A stretch of 64,000 bases of DNA from positions 40,713 to 104,712 of the forward strand of contig NZ_JARYGZ010000006.1 in NCBI RefSeq assembly GCF_029906645.1, given 5' to 3'. Of this stretch, positions 19,120 through 28,820 are shown in pieces; the first letter of the stretch is position 1; the number at the start of each line of letters is the position of its first letter. The notes under the pieces were generated by a model, which was not told the DNA's origin, ran no database searches, and saw only the letters and a list, made by a program, of their open reading frames with translations. This stretch comes from Sphingomonas oryzagri. GTDB taxonomy: Bacteria > Pseudomonadota > Alphaproteobacteria > Sphingomonadales > Sphingomonadaceae. The translations under genes were made by a program, and so were the position numbers.

Positions 19120-19152
19120 CGCTTGCGCCCTTAGCGCAAGCGATGGCGTTTC
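19110..19152 (-). promoter_or_regulatory. Perfect 19-bp hairpin covering the tadA start codon
   Basis: Arms 19110-19128 and 19134-19152 are exact reverse complements with a 5-nt loop. Read on the minus strand the loop is TAAGG and the 3' arm contains the tadA ATG followed by GCGTTTC. It starts 1 nt after the stop codon of the YqaE-type gene, so it could be that gene's terminator (tail TTTCCTTT), a translational switch for tadA, or both. Confidence 0.75.
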
Positions 19153-19153
19153 G

Positions 19154-19351
19154 TCAGCGGTTGCGCAGGCCGTTCATCAGATCGGGCCTGAGCACCGCGA
19201 CCAGCGAGAAGACCATGCCCGGCACGTAGGCGAGGCAGGTGAGGATCAGCGAGACGAGGAGGACCAACCCGATTCCTTCCACCATCCACACCCCGATCGG
19301 CGGCAGGATCACCGCGAGGATGATCGCGAGGACGCTCGGCCGGCCGTTCAT
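19154..19351 (-). CDS. YqaE/Pmp3-family small membrane protein
   Basis: A 65-residue protein with two membrane helices (VLAIILAVILPPIGVWMVEG and VLLVSLILTCLAYVPGMVFS) and the Pmp3/YqaE pattern ILPPxGV...G...ILLTxLAYxPG. Family members are stress-induced membrane proteins. Its ATG overlaps the stop of the upstream small gene by 4 nt. Confidence 0.88.
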   Translation of the reverse strand: MNGRPSVLAIILAVILPPIGVWMVEGIGLVLLVSLILTCLAYVPGMVFSLVAVLRPDLMNGLRNR

Positions 19352-19590
19352 TGCGGCTTCTGCACGTTGACAGTGGGCGTCTCGACGACATGCTTTTCGG
19401 TGCCGACCGAGACGTTGGCGGTCTGCACGTTGAAGGCCGGCGCCGAGCCGCCTTGTACCGAGATGGACGGCAGCGAGGCCGTCTTGGTCTGGGTGACGTT
19501 CACATAGCCCAGAGCGATCGCGGCGATGCCGACGAGCACCACGATGACCAGCAATACCAGAATCGCGCGCACAAGCCTCACTCCCTCCAA
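19348..19590 (-). CDS. Small single-pass membrane protein
   Basis: An 80-residue protein with one N-terminal membrane helix (AILVLLVIVVLVGIAAIALGYV) and a polar C-terminal tail with Val/Thr/Gln-rich strands (NVTQTKTASLPSISVQGG). The function is not recognised. It is translationally coupled to the YqaE-type gene, which suggests a shared envelope-stress role (inference). Confidence 0.65.
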   Translation of the reverse strand: MEGVRLVRAILVLLVIVVLVGIAAIALGYVNVTQTKTASLPSISVQGGSAPAFNVQTANVSVGTEKHVVETPTVNVQKPQ

Positions 19591-19638
19591 TTCGTGGGGG
19601 GTGAACGATTCGCTCCCGTACCGGTTGCATCCGATCGG

Positions 19639-19923
19639 TCAGGCGGCGGGCAACACCTTGCGGAAGGCGGTGACGGTCACGTCGGAGAACAGCCCGGCCT
19701 CGGCGTAGGGATCGGCCGCCGCGAACGCCTTGGCCGATTCGAGATCCGTCATGTCGACGATCACGATCGATCCGATCGGCGCGCCATCCTCGCCCAACTT
19801 CGGCCCGGCGAGGAACAGCGCGTCCCCGATTCGCTCCAGATGCGCGAGATGGCGCGGCCGGGTATCGGCGCGCAGGCTTCCGGCATCGGGGCGATCCTGG
19901 CAGACAATGGCGAAAAGCGGCAT
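19639..19923 (-). CDS. YciI-family protein
   Basis: A 94-residue YCII-fold protein (MPLFAIVCQDRPDA... RPRHLAHLERIGD, with the conserved H and IVDMTDLESAKAFAAADPYAEAGLF). Members are small dimeric proteins with a conserved His-Asp pair of uncertain enzymatic role. Complete, typical length. Confidence 0.88.
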   Translation of the reverse strand: MPLFAIVCQDRPDAGSLRADTRPRHLAHLERIGDALFLAGPKLGEDGAPIGSIVIVDMTDLESAKAFAAADPYAEAGLFSDVTVTAFRKVLPAA

Positions 19924-20015
19924 TTGCGGGCTCCGGCTGGCTTGCTATGGCGGGTTTCGGCGTGTCCGATAGCCCGGCGGAACCGGGTCGTCACGCCTTG
20001 GAATGGAGATGACGG

Positions 20016-20213
20016 GTGTCGAAACCGGCGCGGATAGTCCTTTGGATCGCGGTCATCATCCTCGGTTTCGGCGGCGGGGCCTTGCACATCAACAAGCTGC
20101 TTGTGGTGGCGCTGATCGCCGTCGTCATCGTCGGGGTGGGTGCGTTCGACCTGCGCTACAAAAGGATGCACGGCGACGACACGGATGGCGAGCACCAGGC
20201 GGAGGGCGGTTGA
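20016..20213 (+). CDS. Small membrane protein of unknown function
   Basis: A 65-residue protein with two hydrophobic segments (IVLWIAVIILGFGGGAL and LVVALIAVVIVGVGAF) and a charged tail. GTG start at 20016 is supported by GGAG 8 nt upstream. No family recognised. Located just upstream of rpmB. Confidence 0.55.
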   Translation: MSKPARIVLWIAVIILGFGGGALHINKLLVVALIAVVIVGVGAFDLRYKRMHGDDTDGEHQAEGG

Positions 20214-20280
20214 CCCCACGGCGCTTCTCCACTAGGGACGCCGACTTTCCGATCAACAGATTCTTTTCAGGACGAAGATC

Positions 20281-20574
20281 ATGTCGCGCATCTGCGAGCT
20301 GACCGGCAAGGGCCGCCAGGTGGGTCACAACGTGTCCCACGCCAACAACAAGACCAAGCGTACCTTCCTGCCCAACCTGCAGAACGTGACGCTGATCTCC
20401 GACGCGCTGGGCACGTCGGTGAAGCTGCGCGTGTCGACGCACGGCCTGCGCTCGGTCGAGCACAACGGCGGTCTCGACAACTGGCTGCTCAAGACCTCGG
20501 ACGCGGACCTGAGCCTGCGCGCCCGTCGCCTGAAGCGCGACATCGCCAAGAAGAAGGCGGCCGTCGCCGCCTGA
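20281..20574 (+). CDS. rpmB: 50S ribosomal protein L28
   Basis: A 97-residue L28 of the alphaproteobacterial long form ([27 protein letters not shown], then FLPNLQNV and [22 protein letters not shown]). Part of the large ribosomal subunit. Followed by a strong terminator. Confidence 0.98.
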   Translation: MSRICELTGKGRQVGHNVSHANNKTKRTFLPNLQNVTLISDALGTSVKLRVSTHGLRSVEHNGGLDNWLLKTSDADLSLRARRLKRDIAKKKAAVAA

Positions 20575-20610
20575 TCCGGCCGGCCGGTTCTTCCGGCCGC
20601 ACCGCATGAC

Positions 20611-20644
20611 AGGGCCTGCCGGAGCGATCCGGCGGGCCCTTTCG
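20611..20644 (+). terminator. Rho-independent terminator after rpmB
   Basis: Stem AGGGCCTGCCGG / CCGGCGGGCCCT (one T-G wobble, 12 bp), loop AGCGAT, then TTTCG. It lies between convergent rpmB and the phytase-like gene and may serve rpmB mainly. Confidence 0.8.
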
Positions 20645-20648
20645 CGTG

Positions 20649-21611
20649 TTAGAAATCCTTGGGCAGCGCGAATCGCATCAGCAGGGTGCGTTCGAGGAAG
20701 AAGTAATTGTCGTCGGACCCGATCCAGACGACCGGGCCGGCCGGCGTCGGCTCGATCGCCAGCGCCTCCATGTTGTCGACCGTCAGCGGCGGCGCGATCT
20801 TCGCCAGCAGCTTGCCCACCACCGGCGCCCCGCCCGGCACGATCGCCTTCGGATCGATCACCGTCAGCGCGGCCGAGAAACCGGCGGTGGGGCTGAAGCG
20901 GCGATGGAGGACCAGCACCCGCCCGTCGGGCAGCTGCGCGGCGTCCGTGGGCGCGAAACCGCCCGGCGGCCCCTTGTAGCAGAAGCTCGTCGCGTCGGGA
21001 TGCTCCACCGGATCGCCGGAGAAGAGCAGGGCGAAGTGGCTGCCATCCTTGCACCTCTTCGTTTCGGCGAAGACGAGGAAGCGACCGTCCGCGAGCCGCA
21101 CCATGGCTTCCGCGCCCTCATTGTTGGGCCAATCCGCCATCAGCTTCGGTGCGGCATGGCCGTCGGCAACCGCGAAGCCCCTAGTGTAGCGCCAGATCTG
21201 GTTGCGCGTCTCGAACCCCGCCCAGACATGGCCGGTGGCGGGATCGTAGGTGGAGGATTCGCTGTCGCGATCGACCTTTCCGCCATCGCCGGGTCCGTCC
21301 GGCAGTTCGCTCATCGCATAGTCGGCCTGGGCGCCGGCGCCGGAGAAGCGCAGCCGCGTCACCACCCCGCCATCGCTCAGCATCACGAAATGGCCGTCCT
21401 GGATGGTCATGGACGAGATGCCGCCGAATCGGCGATCCGTGCCCTTCAACACCCAGCCGCCGAGATAGCGGAGCGCCCCCACCGTCCTCAGCCCCGGATC
21501 GGCGGGATCGAGCGCGACGGGCGTCGCCGTCACCCCCTGCGGGGCGGAGCGGACGGCGAGCGGCAGCGGCAGGATCGCGACGAGCGCGGCGAGCAGGGCA
21601 AGGCGGTGCAT
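20649..21611 (-). CDS. Exported esterase-like-activity-of-phytase family protein
   Basis: A 320-residue secreted protein (signal peptide MHRLALLAALVAILPLPLAVRSA; start ATG at 21611). It belongs to the beta-propeller 'esterase-like activity of phytase' family (PF13449). Blades are visible as GGISSMTIQDGHFVMLSDGG, ESSTYDPATGHVWAGFE, NNEGAEAMVRLADGRFLVFAE and DNMEALAIEPTPAGPVVWIGSDDN. The substrate is unknown. Confidence 0.85.
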   Translation of the reverse strand: MHRLALLAALVAILPLPLAVRSAPQGVTATPVALDPADPGLRTVGALRYLGGWVLKGTDRRFGGISSMTIQDGHFVMLSDGGVVTRLRFSGAGAQADYAMSELPDGPGDGGKVDRDSESSTYDPATGHVWAGFETRNQIWRYTRGFAVADGHAAPKLMADWPNNEGAEAMVRLADGRFLVFAETKRCKDGSHFALLFSGDPVEHPDATSFCYKGPPGGFAPTDAAQLPDGRVLVLHRRFSPTAGFSAALTVIDPKAIVPGGAPVVGKLLAKIAPPLTVDNMEALAIEPTPAGPVVWIGSDDNYFFLERTLLMRFALPKDF

Positions 21612-21769
21612 CGCCTGCCGTCTTAGCGCGCGAGCGCCTGCGCGAAAGCCCCGCGATGCTGAACGGCGGCTAACGGCCACATTCAGGCCGCCGTCACGCG
21701 AGTCGCGCCATAAGGATCGGGTCATGCGGGAGGCATCGTGCCTCCCCTGAGGTCCGAAGGAGATTGGTC

Positions 21770-22156
21770 ATGCAGCGCAAGGCGCTCACCATGGGTCTGA
21801 TGGGCGGCCTGGCCGCTCTGTCGATGGCGGCGGTTCCGGCCGCGGCCGATGCCCATCGCTATCACGGCGATGGCTATTATGGCGGCGGCTACGGTGGCTA
21901 CGGCTATGATCGCGGGTATCACGGCGGTCGCGGCTATTATGGCGACCGGGGCTATTACGGCCGCAGCGGCTATTACGGCCGGGGCTATTATGGCCGCCAC
22001 CACCGCTGCAACGGCACGGGTGGCGCCATCGTCGGCGCGGTCGCGGGTGGCCTGCTCGGCAATGCCGTGGCCGGCCGGGGCGACCGGACCGCGGGCACGA
22101 TCATCGGCGGCGGCCTCGGCGCGCTCGCCGGCAACGCCATCGGCCGCGATTGCTGA
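21770..22156 (+). CDS. Glycine-zipper 2TM outer-membrane-type protein
   Basis: A 128-residue exported protein: a signal peptide ending AAADA, a Gly/Tyr/Arg repeat region (GYYG..GYYGRS units, residues ~33-75), and a C-terminal glycine-zipper domain (GAIVGAVAGGLLGNAVAG...GTIIGGGLGALAGNAIG), as in rickettsial 17-kDa antigen-like proteins. ATG at 21770 is preceded by AAGGAGA. The Tyr-Gly repeats are coding, not a DNA repeat of another kind. Confidence 0.85.
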   Translation: MQRKALTMGLMGGLAALSMAAVPAAADAHRYHGDGYYGGGYGGYGYDRGYHGGRGYYGDRGYYGRSGYYGRGYYGRHHRCNGTGGAIVGAVAGGLLGNAVAGRGDRTAGTIIGGGLGALAGNAIGRDC

Positions 22157-22258
22157 TCGTTAACCTCTCGTTCGGGCGAGGTTCATCCAAGCAACGGTAA
22201 CAGCGTTGTCATACCCCAGTGGCGTATCGGGGAACCTCGCGTAGCGTATCGAGGAACG

Positions 22259-22296
22259 GGGTCGGGATCTTCGGATTTCCGGCCCCGACCCGTTTT
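22259..22296 (+). terminator. Probable rho-independent terminator
   Basis: An 8-bp stem GGGTCGGG / CCCGACCC with a 17-nt loop, followed by GTTTT. It is about 100 nt after the glycine-zipper gene and in front of the convergent cobT end. Confidence 0.6.
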
Positions 22297-22308
22297 GGGC
22301 GGACCTGC

Positions 22309-24144
22309 CTAGGCCGCCTCGTCGAAAAGATCGGCCAACTGGCCGACCATCGTACCGCCGAGCTGCTCCGCATCCATGATCGTCACCGCGCGCTGGTAAT
22401 AGCGCGTCACGTCGTGGCCGATGCCGATCGCCACCAGCTGTACCGGCGAGCGATTCTCGATCCAGTGGATCACCTGGCGCAGATGCTTCTCCAGATAGCT
22501 TCCGCTGTTCACGCTGAGCGTCGAATCGTCGACCGGCGCGCCGTCCGAGATGACCATCAGGATGCGCCGTTCCTCGGGCCGCGCGATCAGGCGGCTGTGC
22601 GCCCACAGCAGCGCCTCGCCGTCGATATTCTCCTTGAGCAGGCCCTCGCGCATCATCAGCCCGAGATTCTTGCGCGCACGCCGCCACGGATCGTCGGCCT
22701 GCTTGTAGACGATGTGGCGCAGGTCGTTGAGCCGGCCCGGCATCGGCGGGCGCCCCGCCTGCAGCCACGCCTCGCGGCTTTGCCCGCCCTTCCAGGCGCG
22801 CGTCGTGAAGCCGAGAATCTCGGTCTTGACCCCGCAGCGCTCCAGCGTGCGCGCCATGATGTCGGCGCTGATCGCCGCGATCGAGATCGGCCGCCCGCGC
22901 ATCGACCCCGAATTGTCGATCAGCAGCGTCACCACCGTGTCGCGAAACTCGATGTCGCGCTCGATCTTGTAGGAGAGCGAGAGCGTCGGGTTGACCACCA
23001 CGCGGGCGAGGCGCGCGGCATCGAGCAGCCCCTCTTCCTGATCGAAATCCCAGCTGCGGGACTGCTGCGCCATCAGGCGGCGCTGCAGCCGGTTGGCGAG
23101 CTTCGTCACGGCACCCTGCAAATGGGTGAGCTGCTGGTCGAGATAGGCGCGTAAGCGGGTCAGTTCCTCGTCGTCACACAGCTCGGCCGCCTCGACCACC
23201 TCGTCATATTTGGTGGTGTAGGCCTGATAGTCGAATTGCGGCGAAAGATCGGAGAAGGGCCGGTTGGGCCGCGCCGGAGCGGCACCCTCCTCGGCATCGT
23301 CGCCGAGGCCGCCTTCCTCCTCCGCCATGGAGTCGCGTTCGGCCTCGCCCTCGTCCTGTTCGTCGGATTCGCCCTGATCGGCCTCGGCGCGGACGTCCAT
23401 CTGGTCCTGCGGGCCGGCGCCGTCGCCCTCGCGCTCGTCGTCGGTCTCGCCTTCGTTCTGGTCCTCGCCCTCATCCTCCTCGTCGCCCTCCTCGGGCTCA
23501 TATTCGGGGGGCATGTCGGCGGACATCAGCTGCAGATCCTGCAGCATCTTGGTGGCGAGCTGGGCGAACGCCTTCTGGTCATCGAGCGCGAGGTTGAGGC
23601 CATCGAGATCGGCGCCGGCCTTTTCCTCGACCCACTCGCGCACCATCTCGAGGCCCGCCTTGGCGCGCTCCGGCACCTTCTGCCCGGTCAGCCGCTCGCG
23701 CACCATCAGGCCGATGGCGGTGGAGAGCGGAACTTCCTCGCGACTACGCGCCCGCGCGATCGGATCGGCGCGCATCCTTGCTTCCAGCGCGGTGGCGAGG
23801 TTGGCGGTGATGCCCTCCATGCCCTTCGATCCCAGCGCCTCGACCCGCGCCTGCTCCACCGCATCGAACACCGCGCGCGCCACCGGTTCGGACGGCGCGT
23901 TGCGGTTGTGGAGCGCGGCGTCGTGGAGCCTCAACCGCAGCGCGAACGCATCCGCCGCGCCGCGCGCCTCGGCGACCTGATCGGCGGGCAGCGTGCGCCC
24001 CGGCATCGGCACCTTGACCGTCTTGCCGGATTGCACCGCGGCATCGGCCGAATAGCCAAGCTCGACCTCCGGCTCATGCGAGATCGCCCGCGTGGCGCCG
24101 GCCAGCGCGAGGCGGAAGGCCTCGAGGGGGTTGTTCTCGGCCAC
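22309..24144 (-). CDS. cobT: Cobaltochelatase subunit CobT
   Basis: A 611-residue CobT, which with CobN and CobS inserts cobalt into hydrogenobyrinate a,c-diamide in aerobic B12 synthesis. It shows the N-terminal region ([16 protein letters not shown]...), a long acidic stretch (residues ~215-290) and a C-terminal VWA domain with MIDAS motif [12 protein letters not shown]. The start is GTG at 24144 with GGAGG upstream; that ribosome-binding site lies in a palindromic repeat. cobS is directly upstream. No cobN is in the window. CobS/CobT-like pairs may also serve other roles in bacteria lacking the pathway. Confidence 0.93.
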   Translation of the reverse strand: MAENNPLEAFRLALAGATRAISHEPEVELGYSADAAVQSGKTVKVPMPGRTLPADQVAEARGAADAFALRLRLHDAALHNRNAPSEPVARAVFDAVEQARVEALGSKGMEGITANLATALEARMRADPIARARSREEVPLSTAIGLMVRERLTGQKVPERAKAGLEMVREWVEEKAGADLDGLNLALDDQKAFAQLATKMLQDLQLMSADMPPEYEPEEGDEEDEGEDQNEGETDDEREGDGAGPQDQMDVRAEADQGESDEQDEGEAERDSMAEEEGGLGDDAEEGAAPARPNRPFSDLSPQFDYQAYTTKYDEVVEAAELCDDEELTRLRAYLDQQLTHLQGAVTKLANRLQRRLMAQQSRSWDFDQEEGLLDAARLARVVVNPTLSLSYKIERDIEFRDTVVTLLIDNSGSMRGRPISIAAISADIMARTLERCGVKTEILGFTTRAWKGGQSREAWLQAGRPPMPGRLNDLRHIVYKQADDPWRRARKNLGLMMREGLLKENIDGEALLWAHSRLIARPEERRILMVISDGAPVDDSTLSVNSGSYLEKHLRQVIHWIENRSPVQLVAIGIGHDVTRYYQRAVTIMDAEQLGGTMVGQLADLFDEAA

Positions 24145-24148
24145 TACC

Positions 24149-24286
24149 TCATCCTCCCTGCGCGAAGCGCGGGGAGGGGGGCCGCCGCCGAAGGCAGTGG
24201 TGGAGGGGGCATGCGCCGCGCATCTTCCCCTCCACCAACCGCTTCGCGGGCGGTCCCCCTCCCCATCTGACGATGGGGAGGATGAA
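24149..24286. repeat. Palindromic intergenic element, type B (copy 2)
   Basis: About 138 bp between cobS and cobT. Outer arms are TCATCCTCCC and GGGGAGGATGA. The right third (from GGTCCCCCTCCCCATCTG on) matches the copy at 15177-15297. On the minus strand its edge provides the sequence GGAGGATGAGGTA directly before the cobT GTG. Confidence 0.82.
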
Positions 24287-24292
24287 AGAGGC

Positions 24293-25297
24293 TCATCCCT
24301 TCCTCACCACGCTCTCGGGCAGATCCTTGCCGAAGACGCGCTGGTAATATTCCGCCACCAGCGAGCGTTCGGCCTCGTCGCACTTGTTGAGGAAGCTCAT
24401 CCGGAAGGCGGTGCCGACATCGCCGAAGATCAGCGCGTTCTGCGCCCAGCTGATCACCGTGCGCGGGCTCATCACCGTCGAGATGTCGCCGGCCATGAAG
24501 CCCTGCCGGGTCAGGTCGGCAACCTTCACCATGCGATCGACCGTCTCCTTGCCGCCGGCCTTGTCATATTCGCCCGACTTGGCGAGCACGATCTTGGCCT
24601 CGGTGGCGGCGGGCAGGTAGTTGAGCGTCACCACGATGTTCCAGCGGTCCATCTGGCCCTGGTTGATCTGCTGGGTGCCGTGATAGAGGCCGGTCGTGTC
24701 GCCGAGGCCCACCGTGTTGGCGGTGGCGAACAGGCGGAACCACGGATTGGCGCGGATCACCCGGTTCTGATCGAGCAGGGTCAGCTTGCCCTCCGCCTCC
24801 AGCACACGCTGGATCACGAACATCACGTCGGGCCGACCGGCGTCATATTCGTCGAACACCAGGGCGGTCGGCGTCTGGAGCGCCCAGGGCAGCAGGCCCT
24901 CGCGGAATTCCGTCACCTGCTGGCCGTCGCGCAGCACGATCGCGTCGCGGCCGATCAGATCGATCCGGCTGACATGCGCATCGAGGTTGATGCGGATGCA
25001 CGGCCAGTTGAGCCGCGCCGCCACCTGCTCGATATGGCTCGACTTGCCGGTGCCGTGATAGCCCTGCACCATCACGCGGCGGTTGTGCGCGAAGCCGGCG
25101 AGGATCGCGGTCGTCGTCTCCGGATCGAAGACATAGGCCGGATCGAGATCGGGCACGCGCTCGTCGGCTTCGGAGAAAGCGGGCACCTCCATGTCCGAAT
25201 CGAGGCCGAAGAGCTCGCGCACCTTCACCATCTTGTCAGGCGCGGAGAGCAACGTGTCGTTGCGCGCGTCGGGCTGGACGTTGGGGATGTCGGTCAT
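24293..25297 (-). CDS. cobS: Cobaltochelatase subunit CobS
   Basis: A 334-residue AAA+ ATPase, partner of CobT. Walker A is [20 protein letters not shown], Walker B is [16 protein letters not shown], and a sensor lies around [21 protein letters not shown]. It is the first gene of cobS-cobT. Full length for the family. Confidence 0.95.
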   Translation of the reverse strand: MTDIPNVQPDARNDTLLSAPDKMVKVRELFGLDSDMEVPAFSEADERVPDLDPAYVFDPETTTAILAGFAHNRRVMVQGYHGTGKSSHIEQVAARLNWPCIRINLDAHVSRIDLIGRDAIVLRDGQQVTEFREGLLPWALQTPTALVFDEYDAGRPDVMFVIQRVLEAEGKLTLLDQNRVIRANPWFRLFATANTVGLGDTTGLYHGTQQINQGQMDRWNIVVTLNYLPAATEAKIVLAKSGEYDKAGGKETVDRMVKVADLTRQGFMAGDISTVMSPRTVISWAQNALIFGDVGTAFRMSFLNKCDEAERSLVAEYYQRVFGKDLPESVVRKG

Positions 25298-25315
25298 TCC
25301 GGTCTCTCTTGTGAC

Positions 25316-25948
25316 TCAGGCGAAGGCAGGGGCGGACTTGAGTTGCGTATAGGCCGCGATCACGTCCTGCAAAGCCTTCTCATGGGATCGATCCCCGCCA
25401 TTTCTGTCAGGGTGGTACTTTCGGACGAGTTCCGCATAGCGGGCACGCAGCGCCCGGCGATCGGCATCGACGCCCAGGCCCAGCACCCTGAGCGAGGCGC
25501 GATCCTCGCGGCCCAGCGGCCGTCCGTCGGCGCGCGCGGCCTGTTCGGCGCGGGCCTCCTCCATGCGTTTGCGGAATCGCGCGCCGATCGCGTCGAGCGG
25601 ATCGCCGAAATCGGCCCATTTGGGCGGCCGGTCGGCGCCGACATGGCTGAACGCGCGGGTCTCGCGCTCCCAGCCGGCATAAGGCCGCTGCGCCTCGGCG
25701 ATCTCGTCGGGGTCCATGCCCTGGAAGAAATTGTAACCGGAATTGAATTCGCGGACATGATCGAGGCAGAGCCAGCGCCACGTCGGCGGCTCATCCGAAC
25801 GCCGGCCACGGGCGGAGGGCGCACGGAACTCGCCCGGCCGATCGCAGCCGGGATGCTCGCACATCCGCCCTGAATCGACGCGGCCGTGAAATCTCGGCCC
25901 TGCCCGTCTTTCGTCACCGTCCGCCAAACCGGCTCCCCGCTTCGCCAA
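25316..25948 (-). CDS. J-domain protein
   Basis: A 210-residue protein with a C-terminal DnaJ domain (about 150-210; YAELVRKYHPDRNGGD with the HPD tripeptide) that would stimulate an Hsp70. The N-terminal part has a CxxxxCDxPGEFRAP cysteine motif and FNSGYNFFQGM, as in sphingomonad J-domain proteins lying next to bolA or cobS. TTG at 25948 is taken because family members include the upstream FHGRV segment; a TTG at 25927 or ATG at 25864 are alternatives. Confidence 0.85.
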   Translation of the reverse strand: MAKRGAGLADGDERRAGPRFHGRVDSGRMCEHPGCDRPGEFRAPSARGRRSDEPPTWRWLCLDHVREFNSGYNFFQGMDPDEIAEAQRPYAGWERETRAFSHVGADRPPKWADFGDPLDAIGARFRKRMEEARAEQAARADGRPLGREDRASLRVLGLGVDADRRALRARYAELVRKYHPDRNGGDRSHEKALQDVIAAYTQLKSAPAFA

Positions 25949-25967
25949 AGCCCCCTATATAGGCGCG

Positions 25968-26252
25968 ATGACCGACACCACCACCGGCCCCGTCGCCGCC
26001 GAGATCACGCGACGCCTCGAAATCGCCCTGTCCCCGACACGTCTCGTCGTCACCGACGACAGCGAGAAGCATCGCGGCCATGCCGGCCATTCGGGCAGCG
26101 GCGAGAGCCATTTCACGGTCGAGGTGGAAAGCGCGGCCTTCGCCGGCCTCAACCGCGTGGCGCGCCAGCGGCGGGTCAACCAGGCGCTCGCCGAACTGCT
26201 GGTCGAGCGCGTCCACGCGCTCGCGATCAAGGCGACGGCGCCGGGGGAGTAA
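25968..26252 (+). CDS. bolA: BolA-family protein
   Basis: A 94-residue BolA/YrbA-like protein (EITRRLEIALSPTRLVVTDDSEKHRGH...ESHFTVEVESAAFAGLNRVARQRRVNQAL). It works with monothiol glutaredoxins in iron-sulfur trafficking. The HRGH and FAGLxRVxRQRxVN signatures are present. Divergent from the J-domain gene. Confidence 0.93.
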   Translation: MTDTTTGPVAAEITRRLEIALSPTRLVVTDDSEKHRGHAGHSGSGESHFTVEVESAAFAGLNRVARQRRVNQALAELLVERVHALAIKATAPGE

Positions 26253-26265
26253 CTCACTCTCCAAC

Positions 26266-26358
26266 CCGTCGCTCCTGCGCAGGCAGGAGCCCATCTCCTG
26301 GGCTGCCGCGCATTTGGAACAGTGAGGAGATGGGCCCCTGCCTGCGCAGGGGCGACGG
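26266..26358. repeat. Intergenic inverted repeat, type F (copy 1)
   Basis: A 93-bp imperfect palindrome from CCGTCGCTCCTGCGCAGGC to GCCTGCGCAGGGGCGACGG. A second copy is at 30042-30135. It separates bolA from the hisG-hisD-nusB operon. Confidence 0.85.
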
Positions 26359-26411
26359 AAAGAAGCGCTTCCTTGCCGGAATCGGCCCGCGCCGCTATCC
26401 CGCGCGGCGCC

Positions 26412-27080
26412 ATGGCCGATCCCGTCATCCTCGCCGTGCCCAAGGGGCGCATCCTCGAAGAGGTGCAGCCGCTGCTGGAGCGCGCCGGCATCCGCCCGGA
26501 GGCCGCCTTCTTCGACGAAGGATCGCGCGCCCTCCAGTTCAAGACCGACCGGCCGGATATCGAGCTGATCCGCGTCCGCGCCTTCGACGTCGCGACCTTC
26601 GTGGCGCATGGCGCGGCGCAGCTCGGCATCGTCGGATCGGACGTGCTGATGGAGTTCGACTATTCGGAGCTTTATGCCCCGGTCGATCTCGGCATCGGGC
26701 ATTGCCGCATCTCGGTGGCGGAGCCCAAGGACATGGCGGCGGGCGACGATCCGCGCGAGTGGAGCCACGTGCGCGTCGCGACCAAATATCCGCACATCAC
26801 CGCCCGCCATTTCGAGGCGCGCGGCGTGCAGGCCGAGTGCGTCAAGCTCAACGGCGCGATGGAGATCGCCCCGGTGCTGGGGCTGGCCGGGCGGATCGTC
26901 GATCTCGTCTCCTCGGGCAAGACGCTCAAGGAGAACGGCTTGGTCGAGGTGGAGGTGATCGCGCAGGTCTCCGCCCGCCTGATCGTTAACCGGGCGGCGT
27001 TCAAGACGCGGGCGGATACGCTGGGTCCGCTGGTGGCGGCGTTCCGTGCGGCGGCGGAGGAATTGCGCGATGCCGCTTAG
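26412..27080 (+). CDS. hisG: ATP phosphoribosyltransferase (short form)
   Basis: A 222-residue HisG, first step of histidine synthesis. Motifs are [22 protein letters not shown], the PRPP-side [11 protein letters not shown] and the conserved [18 protein letters not shown] and [14 protein letters not shown] regions. It lacks the C-terminal regulatory domain, so it belongs to the short class that needs HisZ, which is not in this window. First gene of hisG-hisD-nusB; it overlaps hisD by 11 nt. Confidence 0.95.
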   Translation: MADPVILAVPKGRILEEVQPLLERAGIRPEAAFFDEGSRALQFKTDRPDIELIRVRAFDVATFVAHGAAQLGIVGSDVLMEFDYSELYAPVDLGIGHCRISVAEPKDMAAGDDPREWSHVRVATKYPHITARHFEARGVQAECVKLNGAMEIAPVLGLAGRIVDLVSSGKTLKENGLVEVEVIAQVSARLIVNRAAFKTRADTLGPLVAAFRAAAEELRDAA

Positions 27081-28362
27081 GCTCGACGCCTCCGACGCCG
27101 GATTCGAAGCCGATTTCGCCGCGCTCGTCGACGCGCGGCGTGAAGCGGACGAGGATGTCTCGGCGGTGGTGCGCGAGATCCTCGCCGACGTGCGCAAGCG
27201 CGGCGATGCGGCGGTGGCCGAACGCACGCTGACGTTCGACGGCCACGATCTCGAGCAGACCGGCTGGCAGATCGACCGCGCCGCCCGCAAGGCCGCGCTC
27301 GAAGGCCTCGACACCAAGCTCCGCGACGCGATCGAGCTCGCCGCCGACCGCATCCGCACCTATCACGCCGCGCAGAAGCCCGAGAATCGCGACCACACGG
27401 ACGCCACCGGTGTCCGCCTCGGCGCGCGGTGGAGCGCGGTGGATTCCGCCGGCCTCTATGTGCCCGGCGGCCGCGCGGCCTATCCCTCCTCGGTGCTGAT
27501 GAACGCGCTGCCCGCCAAGGTGGCGGGCGTCGATCGCCTCGCCATGGTGGTGCCGACGCCGAAGGGCGAGACCAACCCGCTCGTCCTCGCCGCCGCCGAG
27601 ATCGCCGGGGTGGACGAGGTGTGGCGCATCGGCGGCGCGCAGGCGGTCGCGGCGCTCGCTTATGGCACCGAGCGCATCGCGGGCGTCGACGTGATCGTCG
27701 GCCCCGGCAATGCCTGGGTGGCGGAGGCCAAGCGCCAGCTCTACGGCCGCGTCGGCATCGACATGGTCGCCGGGCCGAGCGAGATCGTGGTGGTCGCGGA
27801 CGGCGACAACGATCCCGAATGGATCGCCGCCGATCTGCTCAGCCAGGCCGAGCACGATCCCACCAGCCAGTCGATCCTGTTCACCGACGACGCGGCCTTC
27901 GCGGACAAGGTGGCCGACGCGGTGACGCGCCAGCTCGGCACGCTGGCCACGTCAGTCGTCGCGACGCAGAGCTGGCAGGACAATGGCGCGATCGTGCTGG
28001 TGCACGACCTCGCCGCCGCCATCCCGCTCTGCGACCGCCTCGCGCCCGAGCATCTGGAACTGGCCGTCGCCGATCCCGAAGCCCTGTTCGCGCGCGTCCG
28101 CCATGCCGGATCGGTGTTCCTCGGCCGCCACACGCCCGAAGCCGTCGGCGACTATGTCGGCGGCCCCAACCACGTCCTCCCCACCGGCCGCCGCGCGCGC
28201 TTCGCCTCGGGCCTGTCAGTGCTGGACTTCATGAAGCGCACCAGCTTCCTCGCCTGCGACGCGGCCTCGATCGCCAGGATCGGCCCCGCCGCCGTAGCCC
28301 TTGCGGAAGCCGAGGGCCTGCCAGCCCACGGCCGCTCGGTGGCATTGAGATTAGGATCATGA
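27070..28362 (+). CDS. hisD: Histidinol dehydrogenase
   Basis: A 430-residue zinc enzyme for the last two steps of histidine synthesis. Signature segments are [27 protein letters not shown], the [19 protein letters not shown] stretch, DMVAGPSEI, the [13 protein letters not shown] region, and APEHLEL / [15 protein letters not shown]. Start ATG at 27070 lies inside the end of hisG (coupled translation). Confidence 0.97.
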   Translation: MPLRLDASDAGFEADFAALVDARREADEDVSAVVREILADVRKRGDAAVAERTLTFDGHDLEQTGWQIDRAARKAALEGLDTKLRDAIELAADRIRTYHAAQKPENRDHTDATGVRLGARWSAVDSAGLYVPGGRAAYPSSVLMNALPAKVAGVDRLAMVVPTPKGETNPLVLAAAEIAGVDEVWRIGGAQAVAALAYGTERIAGVDVIVGPGNAWVAEAKRQLYGRVGIDMVAGPSEIVVVADGDNDPEWIAADLLSQAEHDPTSQSILFTDDAAFADKVADAVTRQLGTLATSVVATQSWQDNGAIVLVHDLAAAIPLCDRLAPEHLELAVADPEALFARVRHAGSVFLGRHTPEAVGDYVGGPNHVLPTGRRARFASGLSVLDFMKRTSFLACDAASIARIGPAAVALAEAEGLPAHGRSVALRLGS

Positions 28363-28817
28363 CCCAGAACAACCCGAAACGCTCCAAAGCGCGCTCGACC
28401 GCGCGCCTCGCCGCCGTGCAGGCGCTCTACCAGCAGGAGATGGAGGGCACGCCGCTGCCGCTGCTGCTCACCGAGTTCCACAACCACCGGCTCGGCGCGA
28501 CGATCGACGACGTGCAATATGCCGAGGCCGAGGCGAGCTTCTTCGACGATATCGTCAAGGGCGTCGACGCGCGCCGCGAGGAGCTGGACGGGCTGATCGC
28601 CGAGCGCCTCTCGGCCGGCTGGACGATGGACCGGCTCGACAAGCCGATGCGCCAGATCCTGCGCTGCGGCGCCTACGAACTGGTCGCCCGCCCCGACGTG
28701 CCGGTGGCGACCGCCATCTCCGAATATGTCGACGTGGCCGACGCCTTCTACGACAAGCGCGAGAAGGGGTTCGTCAACGGCCTGCTGGATGCGGTGGCGA
28801 AGGTGGTGCGGGGGTAA
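28359..28817 (+). CDS. nusB: Transcription antitermination protein NusB
   Basis: A 152-residue NusB, RNA-binding factor for rRNA antitermination with NusE. Recognised by ARLAAVQALYQQE, WTMDRLDKPMRQILRCGAYEL, the VPVATAISEYVDVA region and FVNGLLDAVAKV. ATGA overlap with hisD. The hisG-hisD-nusB order indicates one operon. Confidence 0.95.
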   Translation: MTQNNPKRSKARSTARLAAVQALYQQEMEGTPLPLLLTEFHNHRLGATIDDVQYAEAEASFFDDIVKGVDARREELDGLIAERLSAGWTMDRLDKPMRQILRCGAYELVARPDVPVATAISEYVDVADAFYDKREKGFVNGLLDAVAKVVRG

Positions 28818-28820
28818 GCG

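Noticed and set aside
21870..22010. Short tandem repeats (GGCTATTAT-like)
   Set aside because: In frame they encode Gly-Tyr repeats of an exported glycine-zipper protein.
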